A stretch of 64,000 nt of DNA from Paraconiothyrium sp. Pb-2020 (lineage: Eukaryota > Ascomycota > Dothideomycetes > Pleosporales > Didymosphaeriaceae): the NCBI GenBank assembly GCA_022419385.1, contig JAJUBI010000004.1:3515286-3579285 (forward strand), read 5' to 3'. Below the pieces are notes generated by a model. That model saw only the letters and a program-made list of their open reading frames with translations. It made no database searches and was not told where the DNA came from. This document shows positions 46,172 to 57,688 of this stretch, one piece after another. The translations under genes were made by a program, and so were the position numbers. How positions within the stretch are numbered: position 1 is the stretch's first letter; every line of letters begins with the position of its first letter.

Positions 46172-47645
46172 ATGACGATTCTGGGCGGTTTTACAAGTCC
46201 TGTTGCAGCGGTATGGAATGGCGTGGCCTCACAGGCTTGGGATCCGCTTGTCTCGCTTTGTAGGCGCGGAACCCTCGCTCAGTTACAGGGAATCAAGGTT
46301 GGCTCGCTGGCGCTGCGAGAGGATGGCGTCGACAAACCTGCAACGTTTTTCGGACTTAAGTCACCTGAACACCCGTTTGCGTCGCTTACGGTTCACGATG
46401 AGAAGTTTTGGGTTCGATTGGCACTTTTCGCGGATATGGTAGGTTCTGCCTTGATTCGATTTGTGAATGGTTGGACTCGCACTGACAGAGGGAAGGGTTT
46501 CGCTGAAAGCTACATGTTAGGAGAAGTCACCTCGCCGGACCTTTCGCAATTTTTCCAAGTAAGCTTCAATGTGCATATCATAGGTTCCCTGCTCATCATG
46601 ACAGCTTTTCATAGTAAACCGTAATTATCTGTCCAACGGCTCGACGTTCACCTCTGCTGTATCTTCGGGCCTCGCCGGTCTTGTGCGAGGGAGCAACAAC
46701 CTTAAGAACGCCCGTTTGAACATCTCCGCTCACTACGATATCTCGAATGATATGTTCGCCGCTTTCCTTTCCCCAGACATGACCTATTCGAGCCCAATAT
46801 GGTATACGAAATCGAACCCTGCGCACGCGACCGAAACGTTAGAACATGCGCAGATGCGGAAGCTCGATCGCTTCATAGACAACACACACATAGAATCCAC
46901 AGACCATGTCCTTGAGATTGGCACTGGATGGGGCAGTTTTGCAATGAGGGCGGTTCAAAGAACGGGCTGTCGCGTAACATCGTTAACACTCTCGGTCGAG
47001 CAAAAAGAGTTGGCAGAACAAAGGATACGAGAAGCTGGCATGTCAGACAGGATCACTGTACTACTTTGCGACTATAGAAGTTTGGAGGTCCCCGCGACCG
47101 GCGCTTTTGACAAGGTGGTGTCCATCGAGATGCTGGAGGCAGTGGGCAAGGAGTATCTGGAAACATACTTTCGGTGTATCGACAAGCTCTTGAAGAAAGA
47201 AGGCGGCATCGCGTGTTTCCAGTGCATTACGATGCCCGAGGCGCGGTACGATGCCTACGCGAAATCTGATGACTTCATCCGCCGGTACATTTTCCCTGGC
47301 GGCCATCTCCCAACTGTAACGCAACTCGTCAACTCGATTACCAATGGATCTAGCGGTTCCCTAGTCGTTGACAACGTAGAGAATATTGGGCCGCACTACG
47401 CCAAGGCGCTGCGCCTATGGCGCGAGGCATTTCTAGAGAATTGGGAAGAGAAGATCAAGCCGCAACTAATGCTCGAGAAGCGAGCCGAGGGTATGGATGC
47501 GGAGGGCGCAGAAGTGTTCCGGAGAAAGTGGGATTACTATTTTAGGTACAGTGAAGCAGGTTTTGCAACGAAGACGCTGGGCGATGTCATCATCACGGTG
47601 GGACGCGAGGGCGCGGTGCAGATGATGGAGGATGTACCGCTATGA
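46172..47645 (+). CDS. Cyclopropane-fatty-acyl-phospholipid synthase-like methyltransferase
   Basis: This is an S-adenosylmethionine-dependent enzyme of the CFA synthase family, which methylenates or methylates unsaturated acyl chains of phospholipids. The 475-residue product comes from exons 46172-46558 and 46605-47645. The acceptor at 46604 (CATGACAG) is chosen because the next AG (CATAG) would put TAA in frame. Motifs are the entry block ARLNISAHYDISNDMFAAFL, MTYSSPIW, SAM motif I VLEIGTGWGSFAMRA (about residue 231) and VTSLTLSVEQKELAE. SIEMLEAVG, RRYIFPGGHLPT and the final DYYFRYSEAGFATKTLGDV follow. It lacks the N-terminal membrane helices of fungal sphingolipid C9-methyltransferases, so it is closer to the bacterial/plant CFA type. 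Bacterial origin is conceivable but not shown. Confidence 0.9.
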
Positions 47646-47941
47646 ATGGCGTATATCCGAGTGAGCACGGAAAGTGGCGGGCTGGTAGTCTTACTAGGGT
47701 TGTCGATAGAGAACGAATCTTCTCTCAAGAGTTATGTAAGAAGACGATCTTCATCGAGTGGGAATACGAACGATGCAGATGCGCTTCTGTGTAGCTCCAT
47801 ATGCCTCGCCCTGCATCGCGAACTATGCTTATATGGGTAGCCGCCGTGCCCCTGAACACTGTCAAGAACCGGAACTCATAGATCAGCCCTCAACAACTCT
47901 TTTTCGCCTCGCTGATGCTCCTCCTCCCTCCCACCGCTTCC

Positions 47942-48772
47942 TCACTTCCCTCCTACTTTACCCTCCCCGACCTCCCCCACCAAAACTTTCATTCCCTCAT
48001 CTCCCTCCGCTGCCCTTCTTGCAAACTCCTTCCTGTGCTCCTCCGCCCATTCTCTATCCTTGCCTGCCGGCGGCCTTATAAATCCTTGCTCCGCACCCGC
48101 AGCGATGTCCTCGAAGAGCAGGATGTTGTGTAGAGCGTTAGGGTCAGTTATGCTTCCGGGATGATTGGGGACTGTGAGGGAGACGGTGGTATTCCAGAGG
48201 GCGAGGATGCGCTCGGTGATATGGACTAGGGTGTCATGATTGTTGGGCCGCGGGCGGAGGTGCGCGGTGATGTAGTTCGTATGTTGGTGCTGTCGTGCGT
48301 TAGCTACGGAAGAGACAAGAGACTAAGAGATTCGCAATTGGTATGAGAAAGGAAGGAAGGGAAGACAGACAGACTGCATGTATTGAGGAGGAACGATGCT
48401 CTTAGAATAGGAGTGAGAGGAGAACAAGAGTTACGATGGTTTTAGGTATGAATGAATGGATTGGATTGGATTGGAGTATAATATGTTTTCTGTGTATGGT
48501 GCACTGACATTATGATTGGCACGTCATGTGGATATGATCTGACTGTACCGAAGACAAGATTGAAGTTGGCATCCTACCTTTCTTCCTCCTATGAAGACGG
48601 TCTTCGCGAATCCGTTCTCCCTTTTAGAATCATTATATTCGTGGAAGATGACATTCACGAAGATGGACGGTGCCGCGAAGGTGCCGCAGTGGATATCTGT
48701 TATGCCCTTTGCGATCTGTTCTTGCTGTTGGTTGCTCAAAGAGCACGTATGGAAGACTTCGTACAACGGCAT
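47942..48772 (-). CDS. Tautomerase_3 family protein (cis-CaaD-like)
   Basis: The 180-residue product comes from exons 48578-48772 and 47942-48289. It begins MPLYEVFHTCSLS, so removal of Met would expose the N-terminal Pro that acts as catalytic base in the tautomerase superfamily. It continues with QQEQIAKGITDIHCGTFAAP, SIFVNVIFHEYND and FIGGRK. After the intron come NYITAHLRPRPNN, VHITERILALWN and a long charged helix (EWAEEHRKEFARRAAEGD). These match the fungal tautomerase_3/cis-CaaD-like family. The substrate is unknown; related enzymes handle oxalocrotonate or haloacrylates. The intron is 288 nt, by far the longest well-supported one here, with donor GTAGGA and a CTAAC branch near the acceptor. 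It contains a short GGATT repeat. Confidence 0.82.
48458..48475. repeat. GGATT microsatellite inside an intron
   Basis: About 3.6 copies of GGATT lie within the 288-nt intron of the tautomerase gene. The run is short and may simply be replication slippage. Confidence 0.75.
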
Positions 48773-50140
48773 GTTTAGCGTCCTCGGTTGATGCCTGGCT
48801 ATGGTGCATAGCAGCGAGCGTTACGATGTGGTTACACGTTCGTTATATAGAATCATCGCCATATCAGTAATCATGATGTCAATCAGCGGAGATGTGTCTT
48901 AGCGGCGGGTCAGTCTGGTAGTTGTCGTATTGCCATACGCAATCCGAGAGCTATGAGTTCGTACGCTGCGAGGCTTGAGTGTACATTTTCAAGCCATTCG
49001 AAGATCATGGGCACTGTCAAATGGATATGACGTAACCTTACGAATACCACAGTAGGGCGTACCACAGTATTTACCTAGGTAGTCGAGGGTCCAGACTAAC
49101 TCTGCACGAAGGATCGAGGGGGGGTAACGCCCAGCAGCGCTACGGTATAGTACAAGATAGAGCCTGTGTAATACCACGATCGGTATATACGGACATGACC
49201 GTGATCCGACTAAACCATCCAAAACCATTTATGCCGCGTAGTCCGAGCCGCCGCTTGCTGCCGCCTAACCTCTCGTCGCCTATGCGAAACTCGGACCCGG
49301 CCCGCTTCCAGCCTCAGCCTGTTCCCAATTAGGCACCTTAGGGCGGCCCCAAAATCATGGTCACATTTCGACTCTGGACTTATGCGTCAAGCGCCGAATT
49401 CCAAGACTTGACGTGGGTAGAGACCAAATCCCAGTCCACGTTGCTCCACTCGGCATCCCAATCCTTTCCGGCGTCGATCCCTTCGCAACACGCGCAACGC
49501 ACGTGCGCAGCGGGCAGCGGGCAGGATTCAGATGGCCTGATATCTGGGCCAGGGTTGTCGAAATGAGGCGAGCTACAGCCGTTTCATTCGGCTCGGGGTT
49601 GTTGGTCATGTATCTTTCATACAGTGTGAGACATGTACCGGTACGCCGGTTAAGCTAATGGGCCGTCAGAGCAGGGTTGCGCTTGAGGTTATTTTGACGA
49701 TAAGTTGCAACAAGGAGGAAGGTGCTCAGGCAGCGCAGTCCTGGCCATGTCCCAAAAAAAGAGTGGTGTGCTAACGAAAGCGTTGCCGCGGTTAGACAGT
49801 GGCACGACAGTGGCACGACAGGGCTTTGAAACTGGTGGTTGGGGGCGACGTAGTTTAGTGGGCTGAAACGCACGGTTGTAACCGGCAGTCGGCCGTGTAT
49901 ACTGATGTATGGCCTGCTTGTCGGTCTGCTAATGAATAGTGTTTGGAGCTCACATTGTTGCACGACTTTGCTGTGCATGCGTATGACAAATGTTGTAGAG
50001 AGCCAGTTAAACATACACTGACTGGTATCCGTCTACCTTGTGTATGCACTCGCTAGATATGCGATGGTGTACACATGTGCCATAAGGGTCCGTATATGCT
50101 CATGGGGATGTCCTGCTGATACTGTCACTTCGAAAAAGCG
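48773..50140. other. 1.37-kb intergenic region
   Basis: This region lies upstream of the tautomerase gene and downstream of the TFC7-like gene (both minus). Open frames at 48989-49228, 49361-49658 and 49655-50014 overlap on both strands without recognisable domains. A small direct repeat of GTGGCACGACA occurs at about 49799-49820. Nothing else is supported. Confidence 0.4.
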
Positions 50141-51569
50141 TTATAGCTTCGGTGATTCATTCTCCTGTTGAGCGTCCTCGGGAAAGGCGACGAAGCTTTC
50201 TTCGCCATTGAATTTCCTGAGGACATTAGCGATGGTCCATGTGTTCGGAGAAGCCGAGCGGAAAACTTTTGTCAGAAGTACGCTCGGCTTAACAGATTAG
50301 GGATATGTGTTGCGGCTAGGTGCCAACTTGGCTTCGCGTTCATAAGAGTCCGAATCGCTTGCCTAGTCGTTCTCCACCTTCCGCAATGAACGGTATAGAG
50401 TACAATTTCACTGCGATGATGACGAGAGTGCATGAAACTTACCATCCTCTTTCCGCGCCGCCTGAAAGATAGCTAGTATCGGAGTTGATTACGCAGTCCC
50501 AGTTTCCTGCCACGCCCTTCTCAGGCTCAAAGCTTCTCCGCACATACTTCGAAAATGAGGCAGTGTAACACTGAAAATCGTCCTCGTTGAGGTCGGCCGG
50601 TATCTTCCCGGTCAGAGCGCGACCGGCGGCAATCTGCGAGATTGGTATAGACATTAGTAACGGATCCTTTACGTTAGGTGACGCACAGGTACGGGCCAGA
50701 AGCGAAGATCGCTTGCCCCACGACTTCCAAGACGCGTACAATAGATCAGAAGTATTTTGGATCCAGGGACTTACCATGGTGGCTGCATGCGTGCAGATTA
50801 GCAACGTTCTAGGCTGCTCAGGGTCATCATCGAGGTCAGTGACAATTTTCGTGAGAGCCTTGGTTACGCGCTGATGTAGCTCTCTGAGCCACTCTCCATT
50901 AGCGCTCGGAATATGTATAGAGACGTAGTCTTGATCCAGAGCTTGGAAATGATTGTTCAAAATCTCCAGGCTCGGTGGACTTGGATGCTCAAAGTCCGCC
51001 CGGCCGAAGAATTCGCTGCCCGGTATTAGCGCATCGTCCAAACGGGTTCGGCAAACAGAGTTATAGGGGAATGCAGATCAGGAGATCAACATCTTCGCCT
51101 ACCCAATACCGCGATCTATCCTGATCTTGCGGCCTCCCCTGCCCTCCTTGAACAGTCGCTCGGTTGTCGGTTTCAATGTCTGTAAACACCGATAGAACGG
51201 GCTTGAATAGATCCTATCAACCGGTGGCTCAATCGCACACAGGTAATCGGCAAGTTCCGCAGCTTGTTCTACGCCATGAGCCGCAAGCGCTGGGTCAGTT
51301 GGGATACCAGTTGGGGTCCGTGTGCTCGCTGTATACACGCCTGTCTGAGGATTCACATCCCAGTTCGAGCGAAACTGTGCCGCATTGTCAGCCAGCAGTC
51401 AATGCTGCGGCTTCGCAAAGCCTGAGGGCGTCGCTGAATCGGAAGGTAGGACATGTGGAACGATCCTCAGCATGACTTGGGGCGCTTGGAGGGGCTGTAG
51501 TACCACGGCTCAGAGCAGCCCTCCAGTGTGACTTACTGCGTGCCGAACGATGTAGATTGTTTCTATCAT
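50141..51569 (-). CDS. Histidine-phosphatase-superfamily protein, TFC7/tau55-like
   Basis: The 270-residue product comes from five exons: 51537-51569, 51103-51374, 50775-51015, 50443-50633 and 50141-50216. Introns are 162, 87, 141 and 226 nt. The phosphoglycerate-mutase signature is split by the first intron: IYIVRHA joins FRSNWD, where His is the nucleophile and Ala replaces the usual Gly. Then come PTDPALAAHGVEQAAELADYL and PPVDRIYSSPFYRCLQT. RIDRGIGEFFG and the second catalytic-His strand TLLICTHAAT (about residue 178) follow. The last exon gives GWKFNGEESFVAFP. The organisation matches fungal relatives of the Tfc7/tau55 subunit of RNA polymerase III factor TFIIIC; a stand-alone phosphatase is the alternative. 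All phases agree and the coding sum is 813 nt. Confidence 0.85.
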
Positions 51570-54395
51570 GTTTCAGTGACGAGGAGGGTTGTGTGCTTAT
51601 ATGGCAAGAAGGGTTCCTGCTATTGGCCGTTGGGGTAGCTTGGGTCACAGAGCACATGCACCTGGTTGATGAATACAGATACAGGAACAGTAAATTACAC
51701 GCTAATGTCACCTTTATCGATAAGGTAACGCTACGAAGTGCAACCCCCATGTAGTTAGGTCTCGGTTATTCTCCCTACAAAGATGCCAATATCTAGTTCG
51801 ATGGTGATATGATGAATGGCAAGTACTTTCTTGCATCAGCGAGCGAATAGCAACGCACAATTCCGTAATGAGCGTTTCATGCGTGCGGCTATTTGCGATG
51901 CGGAAATCTCGCAGTCACCCGCAAACGCACGTTCACCTGCGCAGCGGGCCGCAGTGTCAAGTGGTTTCACGAGTGAACCTCGCTGATGGAGAGTTGGTGT
52001 GGGTAAAAATAAGGACTACACAGCCAGCGTCGTACACTTATCCGAAAGCGTGCGTGGTCGCTCTTCGTCCCCTGGCTGCTTCCACGCGGAAGCTTCGGCC
52101 CTGGTTACTGCCCCCACAGGCCACCAAGGCGGGTGCTTGCACGCGATTTCGATAGGTGTTCGATAGAGCACATGTACAGAGCATTGAATTCCCGCCCCGG
52201 CGTATGTATGGCGAATTCCGTGCGCCTCAAGCACTCCACATCGGCAATCTCCACAGAAAGTGTAAGGGCCTCAAAGTCTCTTCCCTCTTCTTATATGGTT
52301 TGCATCTAAAGCAAACTTGGGCAAGGATTATGCATTCGCATTTTCTCCGCTTCTGTTCCAGCCGGCGACTTCAATCGGCGAGGGCTATCAAGGCGCCGTT
52401 GTGAGGATCATCCCGCTAGGCTTAGACATGGCTTGCATCTGCAATTTGTTTAGGTTGAGATTGTTTGGCTCCAACGGTTGCAATCAAGTCCCGAGCCGCC
52501 GGAGCGCTACGAAAAGCTCCGCTTACATGCAGAGGTCTTTCGGCGTCCACATCCTGAAACTGGGACACCTAGCGTTAACTTGCCGGAATCGGAAAGCTCA
52601 AAGTGCGTGCAGTGTGGAAACCGCGTGATGGCAGGCATGACAATCCTTCGAACAATGTGGGGTTAGTTCAGGACGATTCCCGTTGCGCATGGTCCGCTAC
52701 TTTTTCACATTGGTCGTGGCACACTGACATAGGGTTATCAGTGTTTGAATTCCAGAACGTGCACGGTACACTAAGAATTCATCAGTTGGGACGATAACAG
52801 GCGGATGACGTTTCTGGACCGCATGAAGAGTGCAGCGGCGCGACGATGAGCTTCACTACGTAAGCAGGGAGTATAATACGGGACGGTTTCAGTGGAAACC
52901 GAATTCAACATTCTAGACTCGAACGTCTCGTGTCACTCTTGGTTTACACTACACAAGGACCAGAACCTATTGTCAATGAGCAGGCATGACGAGACAACAA
53001 GAAGGTATTGTAACTTCTAGCGCCTGGCTACACTTCTGATGTCGATGGTAGAACTCTCTGAGGAACTACCAAGAGAACTCCAGTCGCCGCTATTACAATA
53101 GGCAGGTACATTGCCAGTGTTGACCCATGTGCACGCTCGTCGGACAATGCCAAATACGCATATCTCAAGCACGACCTTGTGGAGTATCAAAAGCAATCGG
53201 TCACAGTCCCCTGCAACCTTCCCTTGCATCTGCACATGCCAGTGTCACCCATGATAAGGCCTAGAGGAGGCTGAGCTTGGCAACGTGTGTGCCTAAAATT
53301 ACAAACAATCACAAGATGAATCTTTCGAAAAGCCATTAATTATGATCATGGCCCCCGTTACTGGTGGTTGTGCGGCTGGGAGGCATTAATGACCGTCCAA
53401 GGCCTCTACAGAATGAGTGCCCTGCAGTCAGCTAACCCTCGTAGAGAAACACCGGCAGAACACAGACAGGACTGTTCTACATGGGGCGGATAGGACTTAA
53501 CGTCATATGCGTTAGCTATAGCCTATCGCCTTACTACTTGGGGCTTTGGGCTCGAAAGGATCCCGGCCCTAAGTCTAGGGTATGGCTGTTCCAACCAACC
53601 GTTCCCTTGAATGGCCCAAAACTGCGAGACTCTTCCACACTAGTATTGTTTGCTGCAGGACACGCTTCATTTGCTCTCGTCTCAGACTATAGCCCACCAT
53701 TCGTTCGGACCCCGCCGATGGCTGGAGCTACTCACCGAGCAGGCGCAGACAGGGCATCGATACGGGTTATTGGGCCCCAGCATCGGTCAGCCGTCAATGG
53801 TGGCCTATCGCCTGACACACTACAAGCACGCCATCGTAAATTACCCCTGTCCACCGTTTTGTGCCACTGCAAGGTTTCTGCAGTCAACAGGAGTCGGGCT
53901 TGGTACCAGAAAGGCCAGCCTTGCTTCCCGAGAGAGAACATGGGATTGAGACACTTCCATGGCGTGAATCACTTCGCCACACTGCGAAATCAAGGACCTA
54001 GAACCGCGCATCATATGTCTGGCTTGGCGACCCGCAATTATTAGAGAGGCACTGGGGCGGGTTTTTCCCGCGGGAGAGTATGAACTTGTCGAGTACTGTG
54101 AGTAGGCGCACGCGCGGAGGCCTTGAGGGCAGGGGACCCAAGTCCAGAACCAACGTCTTCTGTTGCATGTATGCGGGAGGCGACTAGGACTAGGATCTTT
54201 GTTTGCCATGTGCGTCCTGACGCAGATAGGTTTGGAAGAAAGGGATATCTTAAGTAGGTATCGCGGGATAGGCTCGAGTGAAATATTACAGTGATTAGAG
54301 ATTATAGGTCCTCCGTGGACTGGCGTCTGACGCATGTATACTCGAAAGACGTCGTCCAAGCGATTCAAACTAATCTGAAAGGCGCACGTGTTCCG
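51570..54395. other. 2.8-kb gene desert
   Basis: This is the longest gene-free stretch in the window, lying between the TFC7-like gene start and the FAR-17a gene end. The longest open frames (53481-54044 plus, 53841-54368 minus) are antisense to each other and lack domains, plausible starts or splice support. No tandem repeat, tRNA or terminal inverted repeat was recognised. A diverged mobile element or lineage-specific gene could be hidden here. Confidence 0.4.
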
Positions 54396-55285
54396 CTACT
54401 TGACACTGATAGAATGCATTTGCACATGTTTTCCCGCTTCTTCATCCCTCACACCTCGATTATCACGGCTGGAGAACTTTCCGGTCATGCCCAGCTTCGT
54501 CTCCGTAAGCCAAAGTCGCAACAGTATCAGATATCTCACAATGAGGAAGACAATGATAGATGCGACGAGGATTCCAATGATGTAGCCTGCTACGACACCG
54601 CTCGAATGTTTGGTTAGGTCGAGGAAATCGTATGTATACCAGCCCTGCAACGCGTGGGTAAGATATGCAAGAGAAAGATACAGTGCCAAGACAATGACAA
54701 TGACGATTATGTGTAGAAAAGGCAACGGCTCGGTACGTGGTAAAACTATTTCGAAGAGGGCGTAGAACGAGTTGAGTGCATGTTGGGACGTATTAGACCA
54801 CAGGTCCTTGGTCGAAGCGAATCCATTCTCCGGCGCAAGTAGAGCCCAGAAGACGGCTAATATTACTTTAGTCGGTTGCGAGATTAATTGGGAAACAGGC
54901 ACATACCAGTCACGATGAAAGGATACACAACGATGGTGGAGTAAAAAGCACTGTGCGCCCACCGGAGCGGGGCGATCCAGCGATGTAGGAACGGCTTGCC
55001 AGTAAGCCAGTAGCTTCCCGTATGAAGTGCAGCGAAGGCAAAGTAGAACGCTAGCCCCCAGTACGTAAGGATGGTGAAGTATGAGAATGAGTGCCCAGTG
55101 TCTACGCCCCTCCCATGTGTGCCATTCCAGCCAAAGATATAGAACTGTGTCGCAAAAGCATATAGCGAGAGGAGCGCGCGTGCGAAGAACAGGACGGCCG
55201 GGGAAACTATCCACGAGGTTGCAAATCGGTAAGTTGGATCGAAGCCGCCGTCGCGACCTGAGGTTTCCCGTTTCCAGATAGCCAT
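54396..55285 (-). CDS. FAR-17a/AIG1-like integral membrane protein
   Basis: The 279-residue product comes from exons 54907-55285 and 54396-54856, joined across a 50-nt intron. Six or so hydrophobic helices are visible, including WIVSPAVLFFARALLSLYAF, FSYFTILTYWGLAFYFAFAA and FYSTIVVYPFIVT. LHIIVIVIVLALYLSLAYLT and VAGYIIGILVASIIVFLIV follow. The HSFSYFTILTYWG block and the internal FLHIIVIVIV segment carry the Thr and His residues that are catalytic in animal AIG1/ADTRP FAHFA hydrolases (Thr in the first, His in the second). By homology it may be a membrane threonine hydrolase acting on branched fatty-acid esters. The cytoplasmic tail is Arg/Asp/Glu-rich. Confidence 0.85.
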
Positions 55286-55936
55286 ATTGTCGGATTTGGT
55301 GATGCTCCTATGTTTAATGCGCTTTATTCAGTGTTGGAGGTAATGTTGATCTAGTGGGCGGAGCAGAAGTAACAGCGATGCGGAGCTTCGTGGCCTTGTC
55401 TATACCAACCTCAGCACGACGAGGCTGTGATGTTGTCGCGCCGCACGCACGCACGCAAGTAAATTCCGTGTTTTAGGGCTGAAGCTGAGACTCCGCCTCC
55501 GAAATTATCGGTCGCCTTAGCGTCCAGTAGTGCAGGGGCGCTCCACGTGATGACGCTTTGTCGATAGATTACACGTAATGTTACACGAGTCATCTGAACT
55601 AACATTGAATCCTACGCGACTGATCCGGTATAATCGAATTTTGTCTTGCCACCACCCTTGCGCCGTGCACCTAATGTCCTAGAGCGAGGGGCTACCAAAC
55701 GGCGAGGGACGCTCAGACATAGACCGCCTCGTGCAAGGCATCCTGCCGCTACTTAAGCCCCCTGCACCTGGTTGTGTGTCTAACCCGTATCGGCACACCC
55801 TTAGAGATCGGCTAGTTGTGTAGGTACATATCCACTATCATGGCCGCTCTATTGGCCCTCCGTCATACCATCGACTCTCACATTGCGCCACGAAGTTCCC
55901 GGTCGTGTCACTTTCTTTTGTTCTTCTATCTGCACT
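55286..55936. promoter_or_regulatory. Divergent promoter region, FAR-17a and bZIP genes
   Basis: This 651-bp stretch lies between divergent start codons at 55285 and 55937. A GCAC-type microrepeat (CGCACGCACGCACGC) lies at about 55440-55456. No factor site can be assigned. Confidence 0.45.
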
Positions 55937-57030
55937 ATGAGTGATTCGAAGGTATGTCTACTAGGGGCATCTAGTCGAGGATACAATAGCTAAATCTAGC
56001 GTTAGAAGGAACAAAATCTTGCCCGGATCAGGGACAATCAACGTAAGTCGACTCATGGACTCTACTTGCGTGTGTTTGTATCCTGGAGTACTCCACGTTT
56101 TGTCGAATGGTCCGACATGTCAGGGGCGGTTTATGCTCTCGGCAGGGAGTACCCCACAGATATCGCGCCTCCGTCCGAGAGAGATCGCTACGGCTTGTGA
56201 GCCTTGAGCGAACGTATACTGACCACAATGCAGGGAGATCACGAGCACGACGAAAGGAATACTTACATGAGTTGGAAGCCAAGTTGCGTGACTATGAGCA
56301 GGTGGGCATCGAGGCTTCCGCGGAGATTCAGGGTGCTGCACGTAAGGTCTTGGACGAGAACCGAAGATTGCGGGCGCTACTTCATGAGCGTGGCGTTCCC
56401 GAATCGGATATCGTTGCGGCTATGGGCGGATTGAACGACAGATCATATGATCAATTTTCGGCAACAGCCTCCCTGAACGCGATGCTTGAGCGGAAAATAA
56501 CTTGCAACACACCAGCAATCTTCGCCTCACCAGTCAGCCCTCACTCCTCGGACGCAAGAAACGACCCTCATACACCCGCAATCCCACCACCTGCCATGTC
56601 CATCCCTCGTTCGGCGGCACTGAGCAGCAATGACTCACCGAGTCCTCACTCAATCGTTTCGGACATGGGTACTCCACCTCCCTCCTTTCACGGTACGCCA
56701 TACTTGCATACTTTGACGCCAGAGCCTGAGATAAATTCAGAGGATGTACCACCATATATGCCATATGACCAGCCATTGCAAACCTCCTGGCCTCAACTAC
56801 ACCCGCAACACCACCAACACACACACCACCAACAATACGTCACCGACCCCACAAGCTACTACAATACAACCTCCTGTGTCGATGCGGCCAACATTATACG
56901 AACAATGCGAACCGACTCGGGTCCAGAGCTGGAAGCTGAACTTGGCTGCCGACCCGGGCAACACTGCTACGTGACCAATTCGGTTGTTTTCAACGTTATG
57001 GACCGGTACGCAAGCCCACATGGCGTATGA
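55937..57030 (+). CDS. bZIP transcription factor
   Basis: The 282-residue product comes from exons 55937-55951, 56006-56042 and 56234-57030. The first two exons are 15 and 37 nt. Splicing assembles the basic region LARIRDNQRRSRARRKEYLH (about residues 11-30) exactly at the DNA-contact motif N-x2-R-R-x2-R (NQRRSRAR region). A zipper follows with heptad positions in LEAKLRDYEQVGIE and VLDENRRLRALLHERG. The remainder is Pro/Ser/Thr/His-rich, typical of a disordered activation or regulatory region, with a His/Gln-rich stretch near 56800. The second intron is 191 nt. The target pathway is unknown. It is divergent from the FAR-17a gene. Confidence 0.88.
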
Positions 57031-57688
57031 GCACAACGATAAAGGTAACTTGGGAGAAGAAAACTTACATCTGTAATCATCGAATCTATTCCGGGAAATA
57101 CGGCACAAGCAGATGCTTGCTCAATCTCACGCACACCTTGTGGAGTACGGGACGCCCGGAAAGTATGGCATCGCATTTGCTTCTTACGGATGCGAAGAGC
57201 AAGGAAATACTGCACCGGGCACATTAATCACCCTGGTAGAGCTAAGCAGAGACGGCCTAACAACGCCCAACCTCGTCAACGGGACCCATCGGAGCCGAAT
57301 AAACGCACTCAGGCCAAGTTGGGAAGCCTGATATGAGATCACGAATTCACGAATTGACGGAACGGACAGTAGAAACTATTATGTAGAAGACATAACCAGG
57401 TCAACGCTTGCACGAGTGGACTCGTGCCGGACTTTGCTCGGAATAGCAATAATCGCTTTACACATGTTGTTTCGTTGTTAACTAAATCTTTTTCACATTT
57501 TCTTAGCTCGTTATGGCTGATGATCACCACATCCGGCGGAAGCCCCTGTACTGCGACACAAAGAAGTTGCGGCGTGGCGCAACAGTGTCGTAAGATACAA
57601 AGACTACCGGCACAAACAACCATAAAATCTGGGTTGTGCTCTGAAACGGTGCGTATTCTGAGTTATTTGGCCACATTCATCCACCAAG
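57031..57688. other. Intergenic, upstream of the C48-like repeat gene
   Basis: This 658-bp stretch lies between the bZIP stop and the next start, both on plus. Overlapping open frames at 57027-57331 and 57339-57750 lack support. It must contain the promoter of the repeat-protein gene. Confidence 0.45.

Noticed and set aside
53481..54044. 187-codon plus-strand open frame in the desert
   Set aside because: It overlaps a 175-codon minus-strand frame, has no domain, no splice signals and a low-complexity composition. It is most likely chance.
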